Of a stretch of 64,000 nucleotides of DNA, positions 50,875 through 61,901 are shown one piece after another. Positions within the stretch are counted from its first letter, which is position 1. Each line of letters begins with the position of its first letter. The translations under genes were made by a program, and so were the position numbers. The DNA is from Citrus sinensis. Its lineage: Eukaryota > Streptophyta > Magnoliopsida > Sapindales > Rutaceae. The notes below the pieces were generated by a model that saw only the letters and a list, made by a program, of their open reading frames with translations, was not told the origin of the DNA and did not search any database. Where the stretch lies: positions 49,207,501 to 49,271,500 of the forward strand of contig NC_068558.1 of the NCBI RefSeq assembly GCF_022201045.2. The letters are read 5' to 3'.

Positions 50875-53800
50875 TCATGAAGGTAGCTTCCAAAGGCTTT
50901 TGGTTGCAACAAGAATTTTCTCTCTTCCGTTTGATCCAGGTTCTTTGTCATGTACGGCAGCCGTCCACCTCACAGTATTAGCTATGCGACTTACTTTGTC
51001 AATAACTTCTGGAGAATCTCGAACCACAACTGTTCCCTCTGGCCGCAACATTCTATCCATCTCCACCATTAAATCTACCAAGCTACAACTGCAGCAGCAA
51101 AAAATCAGATAATGTCAAAAGCTGACTAAGCACTGTATCTGCTGCCAGAAGAAAATTCAGATTAAGCATCACGTTAGGACTAAGGAGAAACAAAGTAACT
51201 GTAATATGGGTGCATGTCTTAAAATGAGAATGTAAACTTTGTAGAACTGGAGTCCAATTTAGCAAAATCATCCATAACATGATTTTGCAACGTAAGGAAA
51301 GGTTAATTTTATCAATTTATAAGAACGCAATAATTATCCCTTTACCAAATACTGCTCATTTATAAACAGCCAGAAGTCGATGCCTGCAGTAACAATCTTT
51401 TCTGACGAGTCGACGGTTAACCAATAATGGGTTGGGGGTAAAGAGAGCGTTAAATCTACAATTTAAATATGCTCCATCACAGGAAATATCAAACCAGTAT
51501 GCCTTTATTGGAAGAATTTATAATCCTTATGCAATTGTCAACACCACACTTAACTTATGCAGTTAGCAGTAATAACCCCTATGGGACATGATATAACAAT
51601 TTATTTTTCAGTATAATTTAAGTATAGCTTATTGCCTTTAAGAGTCACAATTAAATAAAGAAAAGAAAGAAATAAAATAAAAATAAAAAAAACACTTCTC
51701 CACAAGTCACAAGTGATTGTTTGAATGTAACAAACTTCCCCATATAAACCATAAAGATCACATATGTAGTGTTGAAGAATAAGTATATAGATCATATATA
51801 CCTGTTCTTGTTGGAGCCTGGATTTTTTATCAGCGATTCGATTCCAGATACATGGATCAGATCATAAGTACGAGGATATGTTGAGAACGGTTCACACCTA
51901 TGAACATAAATAAAAAACATAATCAAATAACAATAGTTCCCCATAAACAACATAGTTCCATTAAAAAATGTGAGCAGCTAATCCAGTCCATGACCATACG
52001 AAAATGGCAGTGAACTAGAAGAAAATTTGAGCCCAATAATAAATAAAACATAAATTCTGTTAAAATCCATGACATATTTTACTTGGCCATCAAAGATTCA
52101 ATAACCAAAGAAGGTTTTCTGGCTACCTATAAGGACATGCAAGAGGAATTACAAATTGGAGAAAAAGTGTATTTTACATATAAATGCACGGCAAAGGACA
52201 TGATCATAGCAAAAAAAAACTTCAATCAATCTTAACAAAAATACAACAAAAACATGTGGCTCAAGGACCTGATCGCATAATAACCATCACGCAAATAACT
52301 TCCATTATCCTTGTGCACAGTTTTATATCCAACAGAAGACAAAAACGTATACAATGACTCACCAATCATGGTAGACTCCAATTAGGCCTCTGTCATATAT
52401 GACACTAAGAGTTGATGATTTGCGAGCAGGTACGACATTCATCACCCACACAGGATCAGATGTAAGTGCTGCTGCAAAACCTCCGAAAAATGCATTCATA
52501 TCCATGATGTTGCGTATAGCTGGAGTTCCTAGCTTCACGTTCAAAGTATTCTTGTAGTAAGCAACCCTTCTCCTCCATCGTCTTGAGTCAGCCTCAAATA
52601 CATCATACCCATTTTTCATGACCAATGCCCGGGAAGGCGCTTTTGTTAGCCGTTGCGGCCACTTAGGGATAGTCCCAACAGCATATTCTCCCTTCACAGA
52701 AGATGTCCCACTCACACATTTCTTTAACTTGAAATACCTGCAAATTAAACAAGCTTAGATTAATAGGTTTCAGGTGTAAGTTAACTGATCCCTTTCACCA
52801 ACATTATAACAGCACAGACTACATCAATACCAAGACAGCTAAGGTATCTATTATGCAGCGGAAACACTTGCATGATACAAAATCCAAGCAATAAAACAAG
52901 GGGGGCAATATTGAAGTTTAGTTTCCACAAAAAACTTAAAACTAAGACTGCATTCTGGGAGAATTAGTCATCACCATGCATAATTAGGGTCATCGGATTC
53001 ATCACACAATTCAAGGCCAAATTCATTTTGATTAGAGAGACATGATTCTCCAACAGGCTTCTTCCAAATGACAGTGTTTCCATCAACAGCAATCAACTCA
53101 TAACACAAGGCTCTTGCAACAGCCTGGAGATCTGCCCACTCCTTGTCTTGTTTAGGCCATTGTACGGGGGGACCAGAAATGACTAAGTATCCTCCTGGCC
53201 GAAGCAATCGATCCACTTCGATAAGATAAGTCGCATCTGCAAAGCGAGATTCCAAAGTTAACCCAAAGCACCAAGCAGGAAGTAGCAGAGTTGAAATACA
53301 AAGCCACAAGACACAAAATGAACTCACTGTAGGCTGTAAAAGGGATCAAGCAACGAGAGCAATGCACAATATCAAAAGAGAAAGCAGGAAAAGGCAGTCT
53401 GCGAGTGCCAAGCATGGCAACAAATGCCGGTATCCCTCTTTCCAATGCAAATTGTATCTGTGCTTTATGTGAGTCCCTAGGAGCAAACGAGAGGGTTAAA
53501 ATGTTCTCCGAAAGCATAGATCCCCCAAAACTAGCAACCTGCAAGAAGATAAGTCTTCAAATCGTAAAACATCCAACAAGGAAAAACAGATAGGAAGAAG
53601 AGAAACCCTAGTCCATACCCCACATCCCATATCAAGAGCAGTCCTCAGAGTTCCTCCAGTGATAGGTATATACTGTTTAAGTTTGTCAATGTATTTGTCG
53701 GCTCCATCGGCAAACATGGTGCCACCTCCCGGGAACGTGAAGTATGGACCACTCTCTTTCATCCATCCCTGATGGCCCTTCCTGTCCGCAATTTTATTGT

Positions 53801-54383
53801 ATGGCATGTTGGCGTGCCATATCTGCACAGTACACACAATAATAACACGACGTTCCTTCACTGAGGAATAACAATTCAACTCAACTCCACTAGATGCAAT
53901 TCTATTTTCCTGAAATAAATAAAAATAAAGAGGGTAGGGGGCAATGGAAATGGATACCTTGGATAAGCTTTCAGGCCAAGGAACAGGGATCTTATAACCA
54001 CGAGGGGGCGGAATCAAACAAAGAGGAGTTTGATCGGGCAAAGGGCAATGTCTTTCTCGATAAAAATTCATCTCTCTGCTAAGCTGGCTGTTTCGCCTGG
54101 GATCTTCGCAAGGCATGTGATCGACGGAGTCGGCGGGGCAGGACTCGATGGGTTTGACGTGGTGACCAGCCTCAATTAAAGCGACAAGGCGCTGGCGCTG
54201 ACGTGGATCCGACGTGGACATGAGGAGTGCTTGGCGACCAGAGGCGGCGAGTGAATCGCCGAGTGGAGTGAAGACTAGGAGAAAGAAGAGAAGGACTAAG
54301 CCGAAGAATGTGGCGGAGACGATGTCTAGAAGTTTCCATTGTCGAGCGTTGCGTTTCGATGCGGGTAAATTCAGGTGTCCCAT
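50875..54383 (-). CDS. QUA3: Golgi SAM-dependent methyltransferase, QUASIMODO3/PMT13-like
   Basis: Seven exons on the minus strand give 595 residues: 53958-54383, 53619-53822, 53328-53538, 52975-53236, 52363-52737, 51802-51897 and 50875-51088. The N-terminus is a short cytosolic tail followed by one hydrophobic anchor ([16 protein letters not shown], near 24-39), giving a type II Golgi protein. The lumenal DUF248/Methyltransf_29 domain starts at [16 protein letters not shown] and includes the SAM-binding [38 protein letters not shown], the second half [31 protein letters not shown] and the terminal LWKLPS. It is nearly co-linear with Arabidopsis QUA3, a putative homogalacturonan methyltransferase that affects pectin methylation and cell-wall assembly. 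Exon 7 could start at either of two AG sites; TTGTAGC was chosen because it keeps the family sequence CSLVDLM. Confidence 0.95.
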
Positions 54384-55271
54384 GCCGCAGGTAAAGGATC
54401 CGATTCACTTAATTGCACATTCGATAAACTCCTCAATCGTCAGAGCCCAAAGGAGATGGCCGGAGTGGTTTATTTGTTTCGAGGAGATGATGATGAATTG
54501 ATGGTCGGGACTTGGGGAGTGGAAATCTGGAATTGGTCTGAGAGTATTGAGTGGATCAGTTCAGTGGAGACAAGGGGAGCGTAGTAGTAACCAGTAAGAA
54601 GATTTAACTTCAGCATGACGGTGACAAAATTAATATTAATTTGAATAATAATAGTACTAATAAGTCCTAATAATAATAATAACAACAGCACGCGGATTTG
54701 GTAGGCAGCTGTCTACTTTCTACCGGCTCAAGAGTCAAGAGTAACGAACCGGGACGCTGACGGCAGAGATTTGGAATAATCAATCTAGCGTAGATTATTT
54801 ATTGTGTACTATAAAACTTAGCAGTGCCTTAATAAATTGAAGTGAATAAATAACGACATCGTTTAGTCAGCCCTTCGTTTCTTCGCTTTGGGTCATCAGC
54901 ATTCATCATACTACACATTGACCGTTCACTCGTTTACCTAATGCTGTGGGATAATTTCACATTACAAACTGAATGAAGCAGTCAAATTTTTCTTTCAGAA
55001 GAATCAACATATTCATCTGATCTCAACTTAAGCATATTCAATACAGATTTTAGAGGGAGAGAGAGGGAAAAAAAAACGAATAATTGAACTCTCCAAATAA
55101 ATCTCAGCATATACAACAACAATTATCACCACAATGTACTCTGAAATGCACAAAATTCCATCAACCATGGACAACCAATCTTCTTTCAAAATAACGTAGA
55201 ACCCTTCTTCTTCAATAATAGTAGTAGACAACGGCAGGTAAAATTGAATCTAAGCAAGCAGATCTACCTAT
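54384..55271. other. Promoter of the QUA3-like gene and 3' flank of CSN1
   Basis: Both neighbours are on the minus strand, so this stretch holds the QUA3-like promoter and the 3' UTR region of the CSN1 gene's other side is at 55271. Short (AAT)n runs occur near 54640-54685. No further gene is visible. Confidence 0.5.
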
Positions 55272-57919
55272 TCAAAGTTTCCTAGCAGCCCTAACATTGT
55301 ATTCATGCTTCAGAAGATTTGCCCTCAGTAACATTGCCCTCACATCCTGATCAAATTCACTGCCAGTCTGTAAAACCCGTTGGAAAGTTGCATTTCTTTG
55401 ATCCGCATGTCGTGCATACAAAATCTTGTTGTGTGAGTCAATCCGAGCCTGCAAAGATGTGATAACTTAATCAAGAAAAGAAAAGATACAAAACCAAATC
55501 AGGTCATAAGAATTGATCCTGTGTTGGTAGTGGAAGAGGTCCTTAAAAAATTTGCAAATCAGATTTTCACAATCAAATTCTCATATTTAACCTAACTACG
55601 GGAGCAAGAAAAACAGAAAAATAGTAGCGCGAAGCACACCTGTATTTGGTTGTCAGTAATCAAGGCTTCAAGCTCTTTCTCTATCCCAGCAACACTTGTT
55701 TTGAAAGCATTTGCCATCATGTGCAAATCAACAGACACAAATGGGTGTGTATACTGGATGAGGGCTTTGTTACGTATTTGATCATACAACGTCTCAACAT
55801 GGTCGTGCAAATGGATATCAAGCAACAGGTTTGCCTTAAGATTTCCAAGGTAATCCAGACATGATGCATAACGGCTGCAGTGGCAAAGAATAATTACAAA
55901 TCACAACAAGGAGACGGCAGACCAGAATCTAAACATTTGAAAATTTAAAGAACCAAAGAGGGCCGAAAAAAAAGAACAGTGCTCCAAATGCAAAACCAAG
56001 AAAACCAAATGCACATGACAAACAAGTACGGGATATACAGAGGGAGATGCAAATAAGGATAGACATTAATGCTTTGATGGAATAAAATTTAGCAACAAAA
56101 AGTTTCACTGGCCAAACTAGCAATTCACTTTCAAGAAAAAGTAGCAAAGGAAAAAAAGAAAATTGTAGAACAATGAAATAAGCTGCTTCATGTCAGATTT
56201 AAAGGTATTACCATGGAACGGCGAACAATTTATTCATACAGCCCAGCAGATGCAGTTTTTATATATCTGTTAAATTTACTGTTTCCATCTACTTGCTTCA
56301 CTCTTAACCATAGACAAAGCCACGATATATCAATATGCCCCAAGACTAAATCAACAAAGAGCTATTTACCTAGAGTAGAAATCGTTAATAAGCTCCCTAA
56401 CTTCAGGAACCAGCTCTAAGAAATTTCGGAAGTTGACATTATCTATAACTTTGCTCTGCAAAATTAAGAACATTAAATCAATAAATCATACCTCAGACAC
56501 GCATTAACACATCATATAGAAACAAAGTTATGGATAAAATAGAGAGAGATGCGAATGCCTTAAGCTCAGCCCGATCAAAACTTGCAAGTGCACAAAGTCC
56601 CCCGTATGTTGCAACATCTTGAGCAGCAATCACCTCATTATAGGAATTTCCCAGATCAGGACCCACTTCCAAGAACTGCATGCATATGAAAGATGATAAA
56701 TGTCAAATTGAGAAGATAAATCCAATAAAAAAATTAAGGCTAATCTCAGAATTTCACATGTACAATTTCTCCACATAAATAAATATCAAAAGAAAGCCAA
56801 AGGGGGCGAACCCATTTCATCTAAGTAGTGCTTGCTAGATTAATAAAAAAAATCAGCATATGAATTTTCTAACCTTACGAGCAGCAAGCTTGTACTTTCT
56901 AGCCTCCAAATGAGCCAATCCTGCAGCACAACGTAGTTTTGCAATCGTAACAGGTTCAAGAGCCTCAGGTGTTTGTTCTGCTTTGCTGACATAGCTTGTC
57001 ACATGAGTAAATTGACCCATCTCAATGCTGACCAGAATTGCACTCATACACATATGAATAATATGCTTTGATGTAGTGCAATAATCACGAGTGCGAACAT
57101 AACTTTTAAAAGCATCCCCAAGTGCACCATGAGCATAGTAAAAGTCTCCAAAATCATTATATCCCATTCTTATACTTTCTTTGATCAAATTTGTCTGCAA
57201 AAAGATTTAAAAAAAAAAAAGGATTTATAGCCGCCACATAAGATAAAATTTCTACTTTTGTAGCAGATTAATGACATTTTACTTCAGCAAACTTTGTTAA
57301 ATATTAACAACAGATATAAACAAACACAGAAACCCTTATCCTACAAACGCATTAAACCACAATTTGAAGGGGACAAAGGGGCAGATTACTAACCATTAAA
57401 AATAAGTAAATCAGCCAATGGGAACACTAATAGAGACGAAATAATTTTCAAGATTTTCATAAACAATTTATCGTAATATACATTATTTTCAATCATAATA
57501 AATTCATACGAGAGTGAAAGGGCCCATACCCTATAAGCATTGAGTTCGTTCTCAAGTTTCTCCTTGCGCTGTTCGGCTCTGCGATCCACGGAATCGCACC
57601 AAGCCTCGTCCATGGCATAATTGGGGCCCAGCCTCCCATCAATCTTCTTCACAACCTCTCTGAAAAGTTGCGTGTTCTCGCCTTTCTTAATCTCATCGTA
57701 GGCCATTCGAAGCGCCTCAAGCTGCATCGAAGCGATGTCGCAGTGATCGGCGATAAACATTAGCCGCGTGATCTTCGTCCTCCCTTGGTACAGGCTCGCG
57801 TAAGCCTCGACGTCCAGCTGCTCCCCGCTTATGATTGGTCTGGTACGCGCCGATTCTTCGCCGCCGTTCGAGCAGATCTCCTCCATCATTGAATTCGATT
57901 GCTCGTCTTCGGGTTCCAT
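55272..57919 (-). CDS. CSN1: COP9 signalosome subunit 1 (FUS6/COP11)
   Basis: Six exons on the minus strand give 441 residues, the same length as Arabidopsis FUS6 as I recall it: 57530-57919, 56874-57194, 56559-56675, 56370-56455, 55640-55874 and 55272-55448. The N-terminal half is helical TPR-like/RPN7 sequence ([39 protein letters not shown]). The PCI domain follows ([21 protein letters not shown], then [12 protein letters not shown]), and the C-terminal helix ends [11 protein letters not shown] with a basic tail. CSN1 is a core subunit of the complex that removes NEDD8 from cullins and so controls CRL ubiquitin ligases, including light signalling. Intron 3 begins with GC, not GT: the exon ends AAG and the next bases are GCATTC, while the protein is continuous only with this junction. 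Confidence 0.95.
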
Positions 57920-60298
57920 TGCGTTAGGACTTAGGGTTACGGTTTCGTTTGGTTAAGGAATTGCTTGTTACTTCTATCGTCCTTCTTCACTGTGATGTGG
58001 TGTGTGAGGGCAGTGGCTATTTTGGTTTGGTCCAGTCTCTGGAGAGGGAGATGGCCTCGCACGCGACTTCAATTTATTTCCTTGATTGATTGCTATTTAT
58101 ATTTGCTAACAAATCCCCCGTGCCGTTTCTTTGATTGCTTGGGTTTTAAAAATATAAGTCCGTGAGCTAGCTTAGAAATTCCAAGCTATTAAGTCATACA
58201 TAACCAATGGCCCGTTAGTGAATGGATCTCGCTCTCAGCCCAGACCGTTATAAATTCAATTGTTTTTAACGTCTTGGGGCCATGGCCTTTCATTTTTATT
58301 TTTTTTTGTTTTTTGAGAAGGGCCATGGCCTTTAATTGATTATTACATCTCCTTTTGATTTTTAATTCTCCCTGAATTTCTTCTTAGCGTACATTTTTTT
58401 TTCTCCAACTTCCCAATCAAATATTCAAAGAGTACTATACAATGCAGCACATACATGTTTGGGACATATAGTTCATTATTTTCAACCTTATGCTTTATTT
58501 CTTAGGTTGCCACTTACCTACACAAATTTCAAAGGAAGTTGGAGCTACACAATTGTAAGAGATAGTTCCTTACATACTTATATTAATTCTATGAAATTAT
58601 TTCCGCCAAGTTATTTATTGTAAAGTATTAAAGTAAATATGAGTTTTTCATACATTCTAAAATAATATTTCGCTATTATATTAATATAGTATGAGTATTA
58701 TTAAAATAGCAACAAACTCTCTAGATTTTCTAGAGAGTAAACTCCTTAGGAATCAACTCCCTATTTAGAGTTTTAGTTCAAATAAATTTCCTAGTCAAAT
58801 TAGAATAAGTTGCCGTGAGTATAAATAAATGTCTTTTGTAACTTTTACAAACATGCTTTAATTATTTGTTATTTGACTATTTCTTGGAATAAACTCTAGA
58901 TTTGACTTTAACAATATTTCAAATATCAAAGTTATATATGAGTTTTTTAGTTTAATTAATTCTCACATTCTATGAAATCAATGAGTTTTAATCATCTGGA
59001 TTTATAGAATTCTTTTAAATTAATGTAAATTTAGACTGTTCCTTATTCCGGTGCTTTCAATAATCAACAGAATAATAAAATATTAAACTTTCGTCGCATT
59101 AGTTTACTATCAAATCCTTTCTCTATGACAAACTTGAGCTTTCCTAACCACCACTCACCTTCCTTCATCATATGTAGAACTTTGGAGCTATAGAGAATAT
59201 ATTATGTTTGGAAGCAAAGGAACTTCACGTACGGGATCTACAGAGAAATGTTAAATTTCTCGAGTGCTCTTTTTTTTTTTTTTTTTTTTTATATCTAAAA
59301 ATGTTCATTGATTGAACACTGTTGAGTTATTATAGTGAAAGTTTTTTATTTATTTTTTTAATATTATTTCTCCCCCCGTGCTTCGTAAAGGCAAATGATG
59401 TTTGCATTTTATTTAGCATATATAGCAAATCAATTTATGCCGAGAAATTGCAAATAGAATTCATTATTTCAATTATTAGAGGAGAGTAGTTGTTGCGGTT
59501 AAGGTGACTATATCAGAAAGTTTTTATTAATAGATCACTTCTCTCTGGTGTTAAAAGTCATGTTTGTTATAGATTGTAATGTTATTATAACCATGTATTA
59601 GGGGTGTTCACATATTTGATTTTGTGGACTGACATCAATTCATATTCGATCTACGATTTTGCGGATTATAAATTTTGAATCTAATCCAATCCATGAATTG
59701 GTGAAATTTAATTCAAATCCAATTCATACGTCTGTGGATCGGATATGGATTTGACCCAATCCATTATTTTGCGGGCTAAAATTTTTTAATCATGTTTTGT
59801 CCACGAATTAGCTAAATAAAAAATTAATATAAAAATCATTTTACTATCGATCAAATTCAAAATTATATAAGATTTAAATAAATTAATTATTTAAATAAAA
59901 TTAGAAAATACATTCAAAGTTTCAAAATATAACACACAAAAAAAAATTTATTTGTTTAGACCAGTATATGAAATTAACTGGTTAGGAAGTTATATTTTTT
60001 ATTTAATTATTTTTATTTTATATTATTATCGGATAAGATATAATATGTTGTTAATGTAACTATATCTTAACTTATTTATTTATCACTTAATAAGTATAAT
60101 GTCACATTTACAAGTTTAATTTTTTTTAATTTTGCCACTGGATCCAAATAATCAAAGGGATAAAACCTTAATTCAATTCAAAGATGTACCAATAACCACA
60201 ATAATAAACATTTTGCAATCCTATAGCAGGCGGGTCTAATCAGTAGAATTTGAGGACTAAGATTTAACAAACAAAATGGTGGTTCTAATTCTCACTAA
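57920..60298. other. CSN1 promoter and intergenic stretch
   Basis: No gene is supported. The stretch includes a poly(T) scar at 58277-58333, a 22-bp T run at about 59271-59290 and, at 59599, a TAGGGGTGTTCACA start followed by repeated GGAT/ATCC words typical of a hAT-like element. A matching right end with target duplication was not found. Confidence 0.4.
58277..58333. mobile_element. Poly(T) retroposition scar with 14-bp direct repeats
   Basis: GGGCCATGGCCTTT occurs at 58277-58290 and, identical, at 58320-58333. The 29 nt between are an interrupted T run ending TTTTTTGAGAA, the same end motif as the scar at 12569-12619. Confidence 0.6.
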
Positions 60299-60837
60299 GG
60301 GTATGTTTGGCGGGTGGGTCTATAAGGGTATGTCTTGTAATATAAATTCAGACCCGCGTTTGGCTGTAAAAAGCAATTACCTGACGTGAAAAGATTGTGC
60401 GGCAATTGAGGTGCAAATAAGACCCGCCTCCCCCTGCGTGTCTAAATTGCACATCTCTTTTTTTATTTTAACTATTATTCATATTAGTTATTAAATTCAC
60501 TACAAATCAAATATAATATTTCTTTAACATATTGATTTATATTTAATTGATGAATAAGAAAAGATGTTGAAATCTACAGCAGATAATTATATTTTTATTA
60601 ATAAATCTAAATAATAAATTAACTTAATATTAAAATATTTATTAAATTCATATAATATTTATTTTAAAAAAATAAATAATAGCTATTTATTATTATTTAA
60701 TATTATTAAATAATAAAAATTATAATGCATTCCATACTCTACCAAATATGATACTGTACTATTTAATACATTTCCATACAATATATTTTATTACAATCTA
60801 ATACAGTCCAATACAGTGCGGCACACCAAACGCACCC
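60299..60837. mobile_element. Tourist/Harbinger-like MITE
   Basis: The left end GGGTATGTTTGG pairs with the right end, whose reverse complement is GGGTGCGTTTGG (10 of 12). TAA flanks both sides at 60296-60298 and 60838-60840. The interior is AT-rich and non-coding. It ends about 370 bp before the start codon of the PUX gene, so it lies in or near that promoter. Confidence 0.8.
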
Positions 60838-60955
60838 TAACGGTTGTGTCTTCGCCACTGCAAGCCCACACCGAAATGACCCAATGGGGGTGCAGTACGT
60901 GTTTTACACGTGGAAGCCAATAATCGTGCCACGCTTTGTCCATTGAAGCGGTGAG

Positions 60956-61002
60956 GATGTACCCAAAATGTTTTTTTTTACGCGAGATGTACCCGAAATG
61001 TT
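60956..61002. mobile_element. Poly(T) scar with 17-bp direct repeats
   Basis: GATGTACCCAAAATGTT (60956-60972) recurs as GATGTACCCGAAATGTT (60986-61002), one mismatch. Only a short T run plus ACGCGA (13 nt) separates them. It lies about 210-255 bp before the PUX start codon. Confidence 0.45.
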
Positions 61003-61094
61003 AAAAACTTAAAACTGCGCGCAAAAGATTGTACGTACTTGTCCCACAATTCCTACGTCACGTATGAATAATATACTTTCCCTAAATCAATCAA

Positions 61095-61097
<3 letters not shown>

Positions 61098-61124
<27 letters not shown>
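61098..61124 (+). promoter_or_regulatory. CT-repeat (pyrimidine patch) upstream of PUX
   Basis: About 13 CT units lie 87-113 bp before the ATG at 61211. Y-patch/CT-repeat elements at this distance commonly mark plant core promoters or 5' leaders. No canonical TATA box is obvious. Confidence 0.5.
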
Positions 61125-61128
<4 letters not shown>

Positions 61129-61210
61129 GCTTCAACATTCATCATTCCTTTCACTCTATCTGGATTCTGGGGAGCAGACTGTTACGTACATTCTCGAACG
61201 CTGATGAGTG

Positions 61211-61824
61211 ATGACGAGACCAACTCAAGAAACAGTCGATACGTTTACGAGCATCACCGGCGCGTCTCAGTCAGTCGCATTGCAGAAATTGGAGGTTCTT
61301 TCTTTTATTATTTTTTTGGTCTTTTCTTCTTGGTTTACTCAACTGTCGTCTTTATCCATTGTTCTCACTATTTATTTGTTATTTATTTTCCAAGAACCTC
61401 AAGATTTGGCTTCTTACATACATACTATGAGTCTTTACATTATAATGACTGTTGGAATTATTTAATTGTCAGGATCTAGAAACTGTTCTCAATTTGTTTT
61501 CTAGGGTTTCTTCTGTCGATAATCAAGCAATGTGGATATTCTTGCTAATTGTTTCTCTAATTGCGATGCTTAGTTTTCTAATTGTTACCAAGTACTCTTC
61601 TACTTTATTGGTTAATGTGATTATTCTTTCCGATTACCAATGCCTGTTTATCTGTTATGCTCATTTCCAGCATATAATTTCACTGTCAACTAGCGTTTAT
61701 TGACTAAATGATTTATTCTGTTTTGATGTGGTCTCCCTTCAGCTGTGAAAGGTGCAATTGTTTCTCTAATTTTGTATGCTAAACAAATTAAACTGGTTTG
61801 GTTTGCATTGTAATTCCATAGATG

Positions 61825-61901
<77 letters not shown>

